64,000 bases of DNA from Streptomyces sp. NRRL S-646. GTDB lineage: Bacteria > Actinomycetota > Actinomycetes > Streptomycetales > Streptomycetaceae. The position numbers and the translations under genes were made by a program. Below, piece after piece: positions 1-8,300 of this stretch. Every line of letters begins with the position of its first letter. Within the stretch, counting starts at the first letter, position 1. The notes under the pieces are model-generated. The model saw only the letters and a list, made by a program, of their open reading frames with translations, ran no database searches and was not told the origin of the DNA. The DNA is taken from positions 248,001 through 312,000 of the forward strand of contig NZ_JODC01000005.1 of the NCBI RefSeq assembly GCF_000720765.1. Reading direction: 5' to 3'.

Positions 1-2
1 GG

Positions 3-122
3 CCGTACGCCTCCCGTCAGGAGGCCGAGCACGCGATGCAGACGGCGCGCGAGCGCAACCTCGAGTGGGAGAACGACCCCAAGTGGCACGACGCCCCTGC
101 CACGACGTCTGACGACGACTGA
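3..122 (+). CDS. C-terminal part of a small conserved protein (5' end outside window)
   Basis: An open frame enters from the left edge and ends at the TGA at 120-122, giving 39 residues that end in an acidic tail (TTSDDD). The segment holds a PYASRQEAEHAM-type stretch followed by ERNLEWENDPKWHD. From memory this resembles the C-terminus of short streptomycete proteins with a GPYxxxEEA motif, sometimes annotated as SPOR-like; that is recollection, not a search. The convergent MFS gene ends at 123, so the two stop codons abut in the palindrome TGATCA with no intergenic base. The function is unknown. Confidence 0.55.
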   Translation, partial: PYASRQEAEHAMQTARERNLEWENDPKWHDAPATTSDDD

Positions 123-1433
123 TCAGGCCTGCGCCGGTACGGCTGCCGAGGCGCGCTGGTCGCGCAGCCGTACCGCGTGCTCGTTCGTGCGCACGTCGTA
201 CGTCATCAGCTTCGGCAGGCACAGTGCCAGCAGTCCCACCGCGCCCGCGCACAGCAGCCCGCCCGACCAGACGGACGCCCGCACGCCCCACCAGGCGGCG
301 AAACCGCCGGAGCGGACCTGGCCGACGGTCGGACCGACCGAGTACGACAGCAGCTCGATCCCGGCGAGCCGGCCGCGCAGCTCGTCCGGGATCGTCTGGT
401 TCCACATGGCCCCGCGGAAGATCCCGCTGACCATGTCGCAGCCGCCGGCCACGGTCAGGAACAGCAGGACGAGCCATACGTTGCCGACGACGCCGACGGC
501 CGCGATCGCCAGGCCCCACAGCGCGGCCGACAGGACCACCATCCGCCCGTGCCGGTGCACGCGCGAGGTCCAGCCGCCGGTCAGCCCCACCAGCATCGAC
601 CCGAACGGGACCGACGCGTACATCAGGCCCAGCGCCCAGTTCGCATCCAACTCGTCGGCGAGGAAGGGCAGTACGGCGAGCGGCATCGCCAGGAACATCG
701 CGGCGAGGTCCACGGCGTAGGTGCCGAGGAGTTCCTTGCGGCTCCAGGCGTAACGGGCGCCCTCCGCGATGGCCTTCAGCGAAGGCTTCGCGGCCTCGTG
801 CGCGGCGGGGGAGGCGGCGATGCGGACGATGAGGAGCACGGAGACGACGAAGGTCGCGAGGTCCGCGCCGTACGCCCAGCCGAGCCCCGCGTACGCCACC
901 ACCACGCCCGCCACAGCCGGGCCCGCGACTCCGCCGACCGTCCAGCGCAGGGAGTTGAGGGCGGACGCGGCGGGCATGTGCTCGTGGGCCACGATCCGCG
1001 GCCAGAGGGAGTCGATCGCCGGCCGCTGCACCGAGACGAGCGCTGAGGACAGGGCGGCGACGACGTACAGCGGCCAGACGGCGGGGTGCGGGAGCAGGGC
1101 GTTGGCCAGCAGTGCCGCGCTGAGCAGGCCCTGCCCGGCCTCCGTCCACACGATCAGCTTCCGCTTGTCCATCGCGTCGGCGAGGGCGCCTCCGTACAGG
1201 CCGAACACGAGCAGTGGCAGCAGCTCCACGGCGCCGATCGCGCCGACCGCCGCGGTCGACCCGGTGAGTTCCTTCAACTGGACCGGCAGTGCGACGAACG
1301 TCAGAAAGCTCCCGAAGTTCGAGATCGTCCCTGACACCCACAGCCGTCGGAAGTCGGCGGAGTTCCGCCAGGGGGTGAGGTCGGGGAGGAGTGCGCGCAG
1401 GCGGGAGGGGGGTTCGCGGTCGTCGTCGGTCAC
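123..1433 (-). CDS. MFS transporter (EntS/MFS_3-like)
   Basis: This 436-residue protein has about twelve hydrophobic segments. The N-terminal part shows a typical MFS layout, with a first helix after RRLWVSGTISNFGSF and the loop motif GGALADAMDKRK (the GxLaDrxdrrk signature between TM2 and TM3). A central hydrophilic loop lies around residues 205-225. The family exports small molecules across the cytoplasmic membrane by proton antiport; EntS-like members export siderophores and drugs, but nothing here fixes the substrate. The start is GTG at 1433, seven bases downstream of the SIS-like gene on the same strand, so the two are probably cotranscribed. No clear Shine-Dalgarno is visible at the GTG. 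Confidence 0.85.
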   Translation of the reverse strand: MTDDDREPPSRLRALLPDLTPWRNSADFRRLWVSGTISNFGSFLTFVALPVQLKELTGSTAAVGAIGAVELLPLLVFGLYGGALADAMDKRKLIVWTEAGQGLLSAALLANALLPHPAVWPLYVVAALSSALVSVQRPAIDSLWPRIVAHEHMPAASALNSLRWTVGGVAGPAVAGVVVAYAGLGWAYGADLATFVVSVLLIVRIAASPAAHEAAKPSLKAIAEGARYAWSRKELLGTYAVDLAAMFLAMPLAVLPFLADELDANWALGLMYASVPFGSMLVGLTGGWTSRVHRHGRMVVLSAALWGLAIAAVGVVGNVWLVLLFLTVAGGCDMVSGIFRGAMWNQTIPDELRGRLAGIELLSYSVGPTVGQVRSGGFAAWWGVRASVWSGGLLCAGAVGLLALCLPKLMTYDVRTNEHAVRLRDQRASAAVPAQA

Positions 1434-1439
1434 GAAGGG

Positions 1440-2156
1440 TCATGGTCGGCGGGCACGACCACCGCGGGCAACCGTTTTTCGCCCCCGCCGCCCCTTCCCG
1501 TCCCGACCCGGGGGCCGGCCCCCGGACCCCCGCTCCTCAAACGCCGGAGGGGCTGATTTTGATCTTTCAGCCCGTCCGGCGTTTGAGGACGAGGCTCGGT
1601 ACAGGCGATCCCGCAGGCGCCGGTTCCCCCGCGGCGCCGGCAACGCGTTCTCCCCGGCCGCCGCACTCACCAGATGCTGCACAGTGTCCAGATCCAGCTC
1701 GGACCCCTCCGGCACAGCCAGCGACTCGTGGGCCATGGAGGCAAGTTCACCCTCCCCGGCCCCGAGCGCCAACACCGTCGCCCCGGCCCGCCGCACGTCA
1801 TGCACCCGCTCCAGCAGCGGACACCCCGGCCCGGCAGGCGCCACCACCAGCAGCGTCTCCCCCCGCCGCGCCGCCGCCAACCGCCCGAGACCCACCGCCA
1901 GATGCGCCGGATCCGTCGGACGAGCCCCGTGCCGTACGAGTGTCGGCGTCAGCTCCGGTGTCCCCGACCACGCGGCCTCGTCCACCAGATGGGCCGCCAG
2001 ATGCCACGGCTCGTACTCCTCGGTGCCCACCAGCAGCAGCCCCCCGCCGTGCGACACCACCGACCCGCGCAGCGCCCCCGCGAACCGCCGCGCGGCCCCC
2101 AGCCACTCGGTCCCGGCGAGCACTTCACGCAGCAACGCGACACGTACGGCGTCCAT
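1440..2156 (-). CDS. SIS-like (sugar isomerase fold) protein with a repeat-encoded C-terminus
   Basis: This 238-residue protein has a region at about 35-165 that follows a phosphosugar-isomerase (SIS) pattern: GGLLLVGTEEYE, then LLVVAPAGPG, then an RRAGATVLALG strand and a final AHESLAVP strand. Such domains bind phosphosugars or regulate transcription, but the usual Ser-x-Ser phosphate loop is degenerate, so catalysis is doubtful. From about residue 187 the reading frame runs through a 56-bp inverted repeat and becomes Arg/Gly-rich low complexity. The last 50 or so residues are therefore probably a late extension caused by the repeat. It starts at ATG 2156, divergent from the sialidase, and is followed closely by the MFS gene. 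Confidence 0.6.
   Translation of the reverse strand: MDAVRVALLREVLAGTEWLGAARRFAGALRGSVVSHGGGLLLVGTEEYEPWHLAAHLVDEAAWSGTPELTPTLVRHGARPTDPAHLAVGLGRLAAARRGETLLVVAPAGPGCPLLERVHDVRRAGATVLALGAGEGELASMAHESLAVPEGSELDLDTVQHLVSAAAGENALPAPRGNRRLRDRLYRASSSNAGRAERSKSAPPAFEERGSGGRPPGRDGKGRRGRKTVARGGRARRP
1534..1589. repeat. Extragenic-type palindromic repeat inside the end of the SIS-like gene
   Basis: The arms TCCTCAAACGCCGGA (1534-1548) and TCCGGCGTTTGAGGA (1575-1589) are perfect 15-bp complements. The inner arms GGGCTGA and TCAGCCC (1550-1556 and 1567-1573) extend the stem. A related GTCCGGCGTCTGAGGACGAG half is present near 17210. From general knowledge this motif is a very common streptomycete intergenic stem-loop, normally found after genes, where it can act as a terminator. 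Confidence 0.85.
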
Positions 2157-2235
2157 GCCTGCGAATCCTGCACCAGTCGGTCACCCGCGACCCGGCGTTC
2201 ACCCTGAATTCGCCCGACCTGGCGACAGTGCGCGG

Positions 2236-3309
2236 ATGACAGAAGCCACCGTTCCCTTCCGCGCCGGCCACGAGGGATACGCGAGTTACCGGATCCCGGC
2301 GGCGGTCGTCACAGCCAAGGGCACCCTTCTCGCCTTCTGCGAGGGCCGGGTCAGGTCGGCGAGCGACCACGGGCACATCGACATCGTGCTCAAGCGCTCC
2401 ACGGACGGCGGCCGCACCTGGGGCCCGCTCCAGGTCGCCGCGGACAACGGCACCGGCCTGGCAGGCAACCCCGCCCCCGTGGTCCTCGACACCGGCCGCA
2501 TCCTCCTCGTCCACGTCCGCAACGCCCCGTCCGCCTCCGAGGAGACGATCAGGCTCGGCAAGGTGAAGGACGCCGACGGCCGCCGGGTGTGGGTGCAGCA
2601 CAGCGACGACGACGGCCTCACCTGGTCCAGCCCCGTCGAGATCACCAAGTCGGTGAAGCAGGCCGGCTGGCGCTGGTACGCCACCGGGCCCGGCCACGCC
2701 CTCCAGCTCGGCACCGGCCGCATCGTCGTCCCCGCCAACCACAGCCTCCCGCCCACCGGCACCGACCTCGGCACCGAGGGCCGGTATTACGGCGGCCACT
2801 GTCTGCTCAGCGACGACCGTGGTGAGACCTGGTCCATCGGCTACGTCGACGACAACACCGACGGCTACATCAACGCCAACGAGACCACCGCCGCCGAACT
2901 CCCCGACGGCAGCGTCTACTTCAACACCCGCAACGACTCCCCGTCGCCCGGCAACCGCGCCGACGCCCACTCCCAGGACGGCGGCAGAACCCTGCCTCTC
3001 CCCTTCCGGCCGCAGGCCGGCCTCGAGGGCCCGGTGTGCGAGGGGAGCCTGCTCCAGCTCCGCGACCCGGACGTGCTGCTCTTCTCCGGCCCGGCCCACC
3101 CCGACGCCCGCGCCCTGATGACCGTCCGCGCCTCGACCGACAACGGCACGACCTGGCGCCCGGTGTACACGATGGACGGCCTGCCCGCCGCCTACTCCGA
3201 CCTCGTCCGCATCGACGCCTCGACGGTCGGGATCCTCTACGAGACCGGCGACTTCGGCGCCTACGAGCGGATCGTCCTGCGACGGCTGCCCGTGACCCGG
3301 CTCACCTGA
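2236..3309 (+). CDS. Exo-alpha-sialidase (GH33-like), cytoplasmic
   Basis: This 357-residue protein has the sialidase hallmarks. A YRIP motif lies at residues 18-21 (the Arg of the triad). Four Asp-boxes of form SxDxGxTW lie near residues 55 (STDGGRTW), 123 (SDDDGLTW), 192 (SDDRGETW) and 301 (STDNGTTW). CEGR near residue 36 and ETTAAELPDG near 220 fit the acidic catalytic positions, and AAYSDL near the end fits the nucleophilic Tyr. These enzymes form a six-bladed beta-propeller and release terminal sialic acid or related nonulosonic acids. No signal peptide is present. ATG 2236 is chosen because an upstream in-frame start would overlap the divergent gene; the ribosome site is weak. Confidence 0.85.
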   Translation: MTEATVPFRAGHEGYASYRIPAAVVTAKGTLLAFCEGRVRSASDHGHIDIVLKRSTDGGRTWGPLQVAADNGTGLAGNPAPVVLDTGRILLVHVRNAPSASEETIRLGKVKDADGRRVWVQHSDDDGLTWSSPVEITKSVKQAGWRWYATGPGHALQLGTGRIVVPANHSLPPTGTDLGTEGRYYGGHCLLSDDRGETWSIGYVDDNTDGYINANETTAAELPDGSVYFNTRNDSPSPGNRADAHSQDGGRTLPLPFRPQAGLEGPVCEGSLLQLRDPDVLLFSGPAHPDARALMTVRASTDNGTTWRPVYTMDGLPAAYSDLVRIDASTVGILYETGDFGAYERIVLRRLPVTRLT

Positions 3310-3346
3310 CCGACAGGGGTGGCCGGGGCGGACGTAAAGTCGGCCC

Positions 3347-4063
3347 ATGACCTCTACCGACAGTGCTGCACAGACTCCCGCGAAGGCCCCCGCCAAGGAC
3401 CCCTGGGACCTGCCCGACGTCTCCGGGCTCGTCGTCGGCGTCCTCGGTGGGACCGGGCCGCAGGGCAAGGGCCTCGCCTACCGGCTGGCCAGGGCCGGCC
3501 AGAAGGTGATCATCGGCTCGCGTGCCGCCGAGCGCGCCCAGGCCGCCGCGGACGAACTCGGGCACGGCATCGAGGGCGCCGACAACGCCGAGGCCGCGCG
3601 CCGCAGCGACGTCGTCATCGTCGCCGTACCGTGGGACGGCCACGGCAAGACGCTGGAGTCGCTGCGCGAGGAACTGGCCGGCAAGCTCGTCGTCGACTGC
3701 GTCAACCCGCTCGGCTTCGACAAGAAGGGCGCCTACGCGATCAAGCCGGAGGAGGGCAGCGCGGCCGAACAGGCCGCCGTCCTGCTGCCGGACTCCCGGG
3801 TCGCCGCCGCCTTCCACCACCTGTCGGCGGTCCTGCTCCAGGACCCGGAGATCGCCGAGATCGACACCGACGTGATGGTGCTGGGGGAGGAGCGGGCCGA
3901 CGTCGAGATCGTGCAGGCGCTGGCCGGGCGCATTCCCGGCATGCGCGGCATCTTCGCCGGCCGGCTGCGCAACGCCCATCAGGTCGAGTCGCTGGTCGCC
4001 AACCTGATCTCCGTCAACCGCCGGTACAAGGCACACGCCGGGCTCCGCGTCACGGACGTATGA
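3347..4063 (+). CDS. npdG: NADPH-dependent F420 reductase (F420:NADP+ oxidoreductase)
   Basis: This 238-residue protein has a Rossmann nucleotide-binding loop GGTGPQG at residues 34-40, an NADPH-type IIGSR segment near 58, a VVIVAVPWDGH strand-turn near 90, and VVDCVNPLGF near 112. This is the layout of F420:NADP+ oxidoreductases, which move hydride between NADPH and the deazaflavin coenzyme F420 in the cytoplasm. In actinomycetes the reduced cofactor serves antibiotic biosynthesis and detoxification enzymes. About 25 N-terminal residues are an unstructured Ala/Pro/Lys leader. The gene begins 37 bases after the sialidase stop, so co-transcription is possible but there is no functional link. 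The ATG at 3347 lacks a strong ribosome site. Confidence 0.9.
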   Translation: MTSTDSAAQTPAKAPAKDPWDLPDVSGLVVGVLGGTGPQGKGLAYRLARAGQKVIIGSRAAERAQAAADELGHGIEGADNAEAARRSDVVIVAVPWDGHGKTLESLREELAGKLVVDCVNPLGFDKKGAYAIKPEEGSAAEQAAVLLPDSRVAAAFHHLSAVLLQDPEIAEIDTDVMVLGEERADVEIVQALAGRIPGMRGIFAGRLRNAHQVESLVANLISVNRRYKAHAGLRVTDV

Positions 4064-4126
4064 GCGGATGGGGGACACTGGACGCCGTAACGGTGTCCCC
4101 CGGCCCGCCGACAGGAGTCGAACGAA

Positions 4127-4312
4127 ATGCCCCGCCTTGGCATCTATGCCTTGATCGTCTTCATCCTCGCCGTCGCCGCGGCCGTGGTCGCCTTCGCGCA
4201 GGGCAGCTGGCTGGGGATCGTGTGGATCCTGCTCGCGGGGCTGTCCAGCAACATGTGCTGGTACTACTGGAAGCGGGGCCGGGGCGGGCGCCGGTCGTCC
4301 GTCACTGGCTGA
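4127..4312 (+). CDS. Small two-helix membrane protein
   Basis: This 61-residue protein starts at ATG 4127 behind a good ribosome site (GACAGGAG, 9 bases upstream). Two hydrophobic helices (about residues 5-22 and 27-46) are followed by a basic tail rich in Arg and Gly, so the C-terminus is probably cytoplasmic. It looks like a conserved actinobacterial membrane protein of unknown function. Its stop overlaps the end of the convergent protease gene by 11 bases (4302-4312). Confidence 0.75.
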   Translation: MPRLGIYALIVFILAVAAAVVAFAQGSWLGIVWILLAGLSSNMCWYYWKRGRGGRRSSVTG

Positions 4313-5102
4313 CCGAGCAGAACTCGTTCGTGCCCTGCCAGAAGCGGTAGAGCTCCTGACCGCAGTACGTACCGAAGTCGCTGATTCCGAGGCTGCGCAG
4401 GATCGAGTCGATCACGTCGAAGAACGCGGTGTTGATCGACGGCACCCACAGCAGCGCGAACACGAACAGCAGGCCGAACGGCGCGAAGGGCTCCACCTGC
4501 CGCTTGATCTTGTACGACAGCCAGGGCTCGATGACGCCGTAGCCGTCCAGGCCGGGCACCGGCAGGAAGTTCAGGATGGCGGCCGTGACCTGGAGCAGGG
4601 CGAGGAAGGCCAGCGCGAACTGGAAGTCGCGCGGCACACCGTCCAGCGCGTGCAGCCAGAACGGGGCGGTGCACACGGCCGCGAACAGCACGTTCGTCAG
4701 CGGTCCTGCGGCCGAGATGAGACTGTGCCGCCAGCGGCCCTTGATCCGCCCGCGCTCGATGAAGACGGCGCCGCCGGGCAGACCGATACCACCCATGATC
4801 ACGAACAGCACCGGCAGCACGATGCTCAGCAGCGCATGGGTGTACTTCATCGGGTTCAGCGTGAGATAGCCCTTCGCGCCGACCGAGATGTCGCCGCTGT
4901 GCAGGGCGGTACGCGCGTGTGCGTACTCGTGCAGACACAGGGAGACGATCCAGGCCGCCGTCACGAACAGGAACACGGCCACGCCCGGTTGCTCGGCGAA
5001 CCCGGTCCAGGTGGCCCATCCCGTGACCGCCGTGACGGCCAGGATCCCGAGAAAGACGGGGCTGATCCTCCGGTCGCTACGGCTGGTGGTGGCGGTGGTC
5101 AT
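4302..5102 (-). CDS. Site-2 protease family membrane metalloprotease (M50)
   Basis: This 266-residue multi-pass membrane protein has the zinc motif HEYAH (HExxH) at residues 58-62 inside a hydrophobic helix. The third-ligand region PGLDGYG lies at about 183-189, the equivalent of the NPDG motif. Site-2 proteases cut transmembrane segments of anti-sigma factors and other proteins within the membrane. No PDZ domain is present, so it belongs to the short Rv/YwhC-like class. ATG 5102 is preferred because AGGGAG lies 4 bases upstream; a longer frame upstream is Pro/Arg-rich and lacks a ribosome site. No anti-sigma target is nearby. Confidence 0.88.
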   Translation of the reverse strand: MTTATTSRSDRRISPVFLGILAVTAVTGWATWTGFAEQPGVAVFLFVTAAWIVSLCLHEYAHARTALHSGDISVGAKGYLTLNPMKYTHALLSIVLPVLFVIMGGIGLPGGAVFIERGRIKGRWRHSLISAAGPLTNVLFAAVCTAPFWLHALDGVPRDFQFALAFLALLQVTAAILNFLPVPGLDGYGVIEPWLSYKIKRQVEPFAPFGLLFVFALLWVPSINTAFFDVIDSILRSLGISDFGTYCGQELYRFWQGTNEFCSVSQ

Positions 5103-5366
5103 GGGGCTCCCTGGACTGTGCGTGCACGCGGTGGGACTGCCCGACGGTACCGGGCGTACGTGGAAAACGTCTCGCGGGGGGCCGGGGGTTCCGTGGAAGG
5201 GTGGGGACATGGGGGATCGGCATGGGTTCTGCGCGGGACGGCTGTGGGGAATCGCCGGCGACGGGCCGGCGGGGACGAGCACGGTTGCGTCGCCCCCGTG
5301 ACCGCCCCGCCCCGCCCCGCCCCGCTCACCCGAACCCCATGACCGCCCCCGACGTCAACGGAGACA

Positions 5367-8300
5367 ATGGACCCCGTGCGCTATCGCATCCTCGGCACCA
5401 CTCAGGCGCTCCGCCCCGACGGCACCCCTGTCCCGGTCGGCGGGGCGCGGCTGCGTGCTCTGTTGACCGTGCTGGCCCTGCGCGCCGGGCGTACCGTGCC
5501 CGCAGGCGTCCTGGTCGACGAGGTGTGGGGCGGTGACCCGCCCGCCGATGCGCCGGGTGCGCTGCAGGCGCTGGTCGGCCGGCTGCGGCGGGCGCTCGGC
5601 GCGGACGCCGTCGCCTCCGCGGAGGGCGGCTACCGGCTCGCGGCCCGGCCCGACGACGTCGACCTGCACCGCTTCGAGCGGCTGACGGGCGAGGGCACGC
5701 GGGCGCTGGCCGACGGTGACCCCGCCAAGGCGGCCGTCGTCCTCGACGACGCCCTCGGCCTGTGGCGCGGGCCCGCCCTGGCCGACCTCCCCGATCGCAC
5801 CGCGGCGGCGGCCCGCTGGGACACCCGCCGCCTCGACGCCCTGCGTACCCGCCACACCGCCGCCCTCGCCCTCGGCCACGCCGAGCAGTCCCTGCCCGAA
5901 CTGACCGCCCTGTGCGACACCCACCCCCTCGACGAACCCCTCCAGGCCCTACGCCTGCGCGCCCTGCGCGACGCAGGCCGCACGGCGGAGGCCCTGGCCG
6001 CGTTCGAGGAGGTACGACGGCTGCTGGCGGACCGTCTGGGAGCGGACCCGGGGAGCGAACTGAGGGCGCTGTACGGGGAGTTGCTGCGACCGGATGAGCC
6101 GGGACGCGGGCTTGGTGCCGACGTTCCGCTGGGTGGCTCTGGCCGGGGTGTCGGTGAGGGGTCGGGGGAGTGGCCGTCGCCGCAGGAGCGGGAGGCGCGG
6201 GGGCGCGGCCGCGGCGCCGGTGCCCCGTCGGGTGGTCGCGGGCGGGGTGTCGGTGAGGGGCCGGGGGAGTTGCTGCGGTCGGAGGAGGGGGACTCGCGGG
6301 GACGAGGGTTTGGCGCCGGGGGCCCCGGTAGTTCTGGCCGGGATGTCGGTGAAGGACCGGGGGAGTTGCTGCGGCCGGAGGATTGGGACTTGCGGACGCG
6401 CGGCCGTGTAACCGGCGATCCGGCGGGTGGTTCCGGGCGAGGTGTCGGTGAGCGGTCGGGACGGCGGGCCGGGCGGCCGGGTGGAAGTGGCGCCGGCGTC
6501 CCGTCGGACGGCTACGGGCGGAACAGTGGTGAGGGGGCGGTCGGTTGGTCGGGTGCCGCCGGTGGAGGGCCGGACGGTGCGGGGGCCGGGTCCGTGGTCG
6601 GCGGCCTGCCGGGTCGGGGGACCGGCGCCCAAGGTAGGGCGGCTGCCGCCCCCGCATCCGATGCTCCCCAGCCCCCCGGCAACCTCCGCGCCCGCCTCAC
6701 CTCCTTCGTCGGACGGGAGGGTGACATAGAGGCCATCCGCGGGGATCTCGCGGCGGCCCGGCTGGTCACGTTGCTCGGGCCCGGCGGGGCGGGGAAGACC
6801 CGGCTGTCGCAGGAGGCCGCCGAGACCGTGCGGTACGCGGCCCGGGACGGGGTGTGGCTGGCCGAGCTCGCGCCCGTCGACGACCCCGACGCCGTACCGG
6901 AGGCCGTGCTGACCGCCGTCGGAGCCCGTGAGACCGTGTTGTACGGCGCCGGGGCCGAGGCGATGCGGGCGGCAGGGGCCGAGCGGCACGACGACCCCGT
7001 CGAGCGGCTCGCCGAGCACTGTGGCCGGCGGCGCATGCTGATCGTCCTCGACAACTGCGAGCATGTCGTCGAGGCAGCCGCCCGGCTGGTGGAGGAGCTG
7101 CTCGAGCGCTGCCCGGAGCTGACGGTGCTCGCCACCAGCCGTGAACCCCTCGGCGTACCGGGCGAGTTGCTGCGGCCCGTGGAGCCGTTGCCCGAGCCGG
7201 TTGCGCTGCGGTTGCTCGCCGACCGGGGCGCGGCCGCCAGGCCCGGGTTCCGGGTGGACGAGGACCACGAGGCGTGCGCCGAGATCTGCCGGCGGCTCGA
7301 CGGGCTGCCGCTCGCGATCGAGCTCGCCGCCGCCCGGCTCCGTATGCTGACACCCCGTCAGATCGCTGACCGGCTCGACGACCGCTTCCGCCTCCTGACC
7401 TCCGGCAGCCGCACCGTCCTGCCCCGCCAGCAGACCCTGCGCGCGGTCGTCGACTGGTCCTGGGATCTGCTCGACGAGGAGGAGCGGGAGGTCCTGCGGC
7501 GGCTTTCCGTCTTCGCGGGCGGCTGTGATCTTGCCGCCGCCGAGGCGGTCTGTGGACCCGCAGCGCTGGAGGCCCTCGGTTCGCTCGTCGACAAGTCCCT
7601 TGTGGTGGCTGCCCCTTCGGGCGACGGAGGCATGCGCTACCGGCTGCTCGAGACCGTCGCCGAGTACGCCGGCGAGCGTCTGGACGAGGCCGGGCGGCGC
7701 CCGGAGACCGAGCGCGCGCACCTGACGTACTACCGCGAACTCGCCCGCACCACCGACCCGTTGCTGCGCGGTCCCGGCCAGCTCGCCGCCATCGAGCTGT
7801 TGGAGCGCGAGTACGAGAACCTGCGCACCGCCCTGCGCCACGCCGTCGCCGAGCGCGACGAACAGGAGGGCCTGTGCCTGATCCTGTCGCTGTCCTGGTA
7901 CTGGCAGATGCGTGACGCCCGCATCGAGGCCCGCAACTGGTGCGCCGAGGTCATGGCCCTCGGCCCCGACCCCTTCACCGCCCCCGCCCGGCGCGCCGAA
8001 CCGCTCTGGCAGCGCTGCACCGACGTCCCGCCCCCGCTGTCCGGCGAACTCCTCGTCGAGGCCCGCCGCGGGGTCCATCTCGCCCATCTGGCCTGCATGG
8101 ACACCGAGTTGGAGGCCTGGGAGTCCCCGCAGGCGAAGGAGAAGCTGCGCACCATAACCGAGGTCTACAGGCCCGGCCTCCCGCAGAACTGCCGTACGCC
8201 CGGCATTCTCTGGTTCTACGCCGTGATGCTGACCGGCAGCGTGGACCGGCTGCCCGGGATCCTCGACGCCAGCGTCGACACCTGCCGGGCCACGCCGGGC

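Noticed and set aside
769..2235. Upstream extension of the sialidase frame to a start near 769
   Set aside because: The extension is Arg/Ser/Pro-rich, lies antisense to two genes and lacks a ribosome site. Sialidase homology begins just after ATG 2236.
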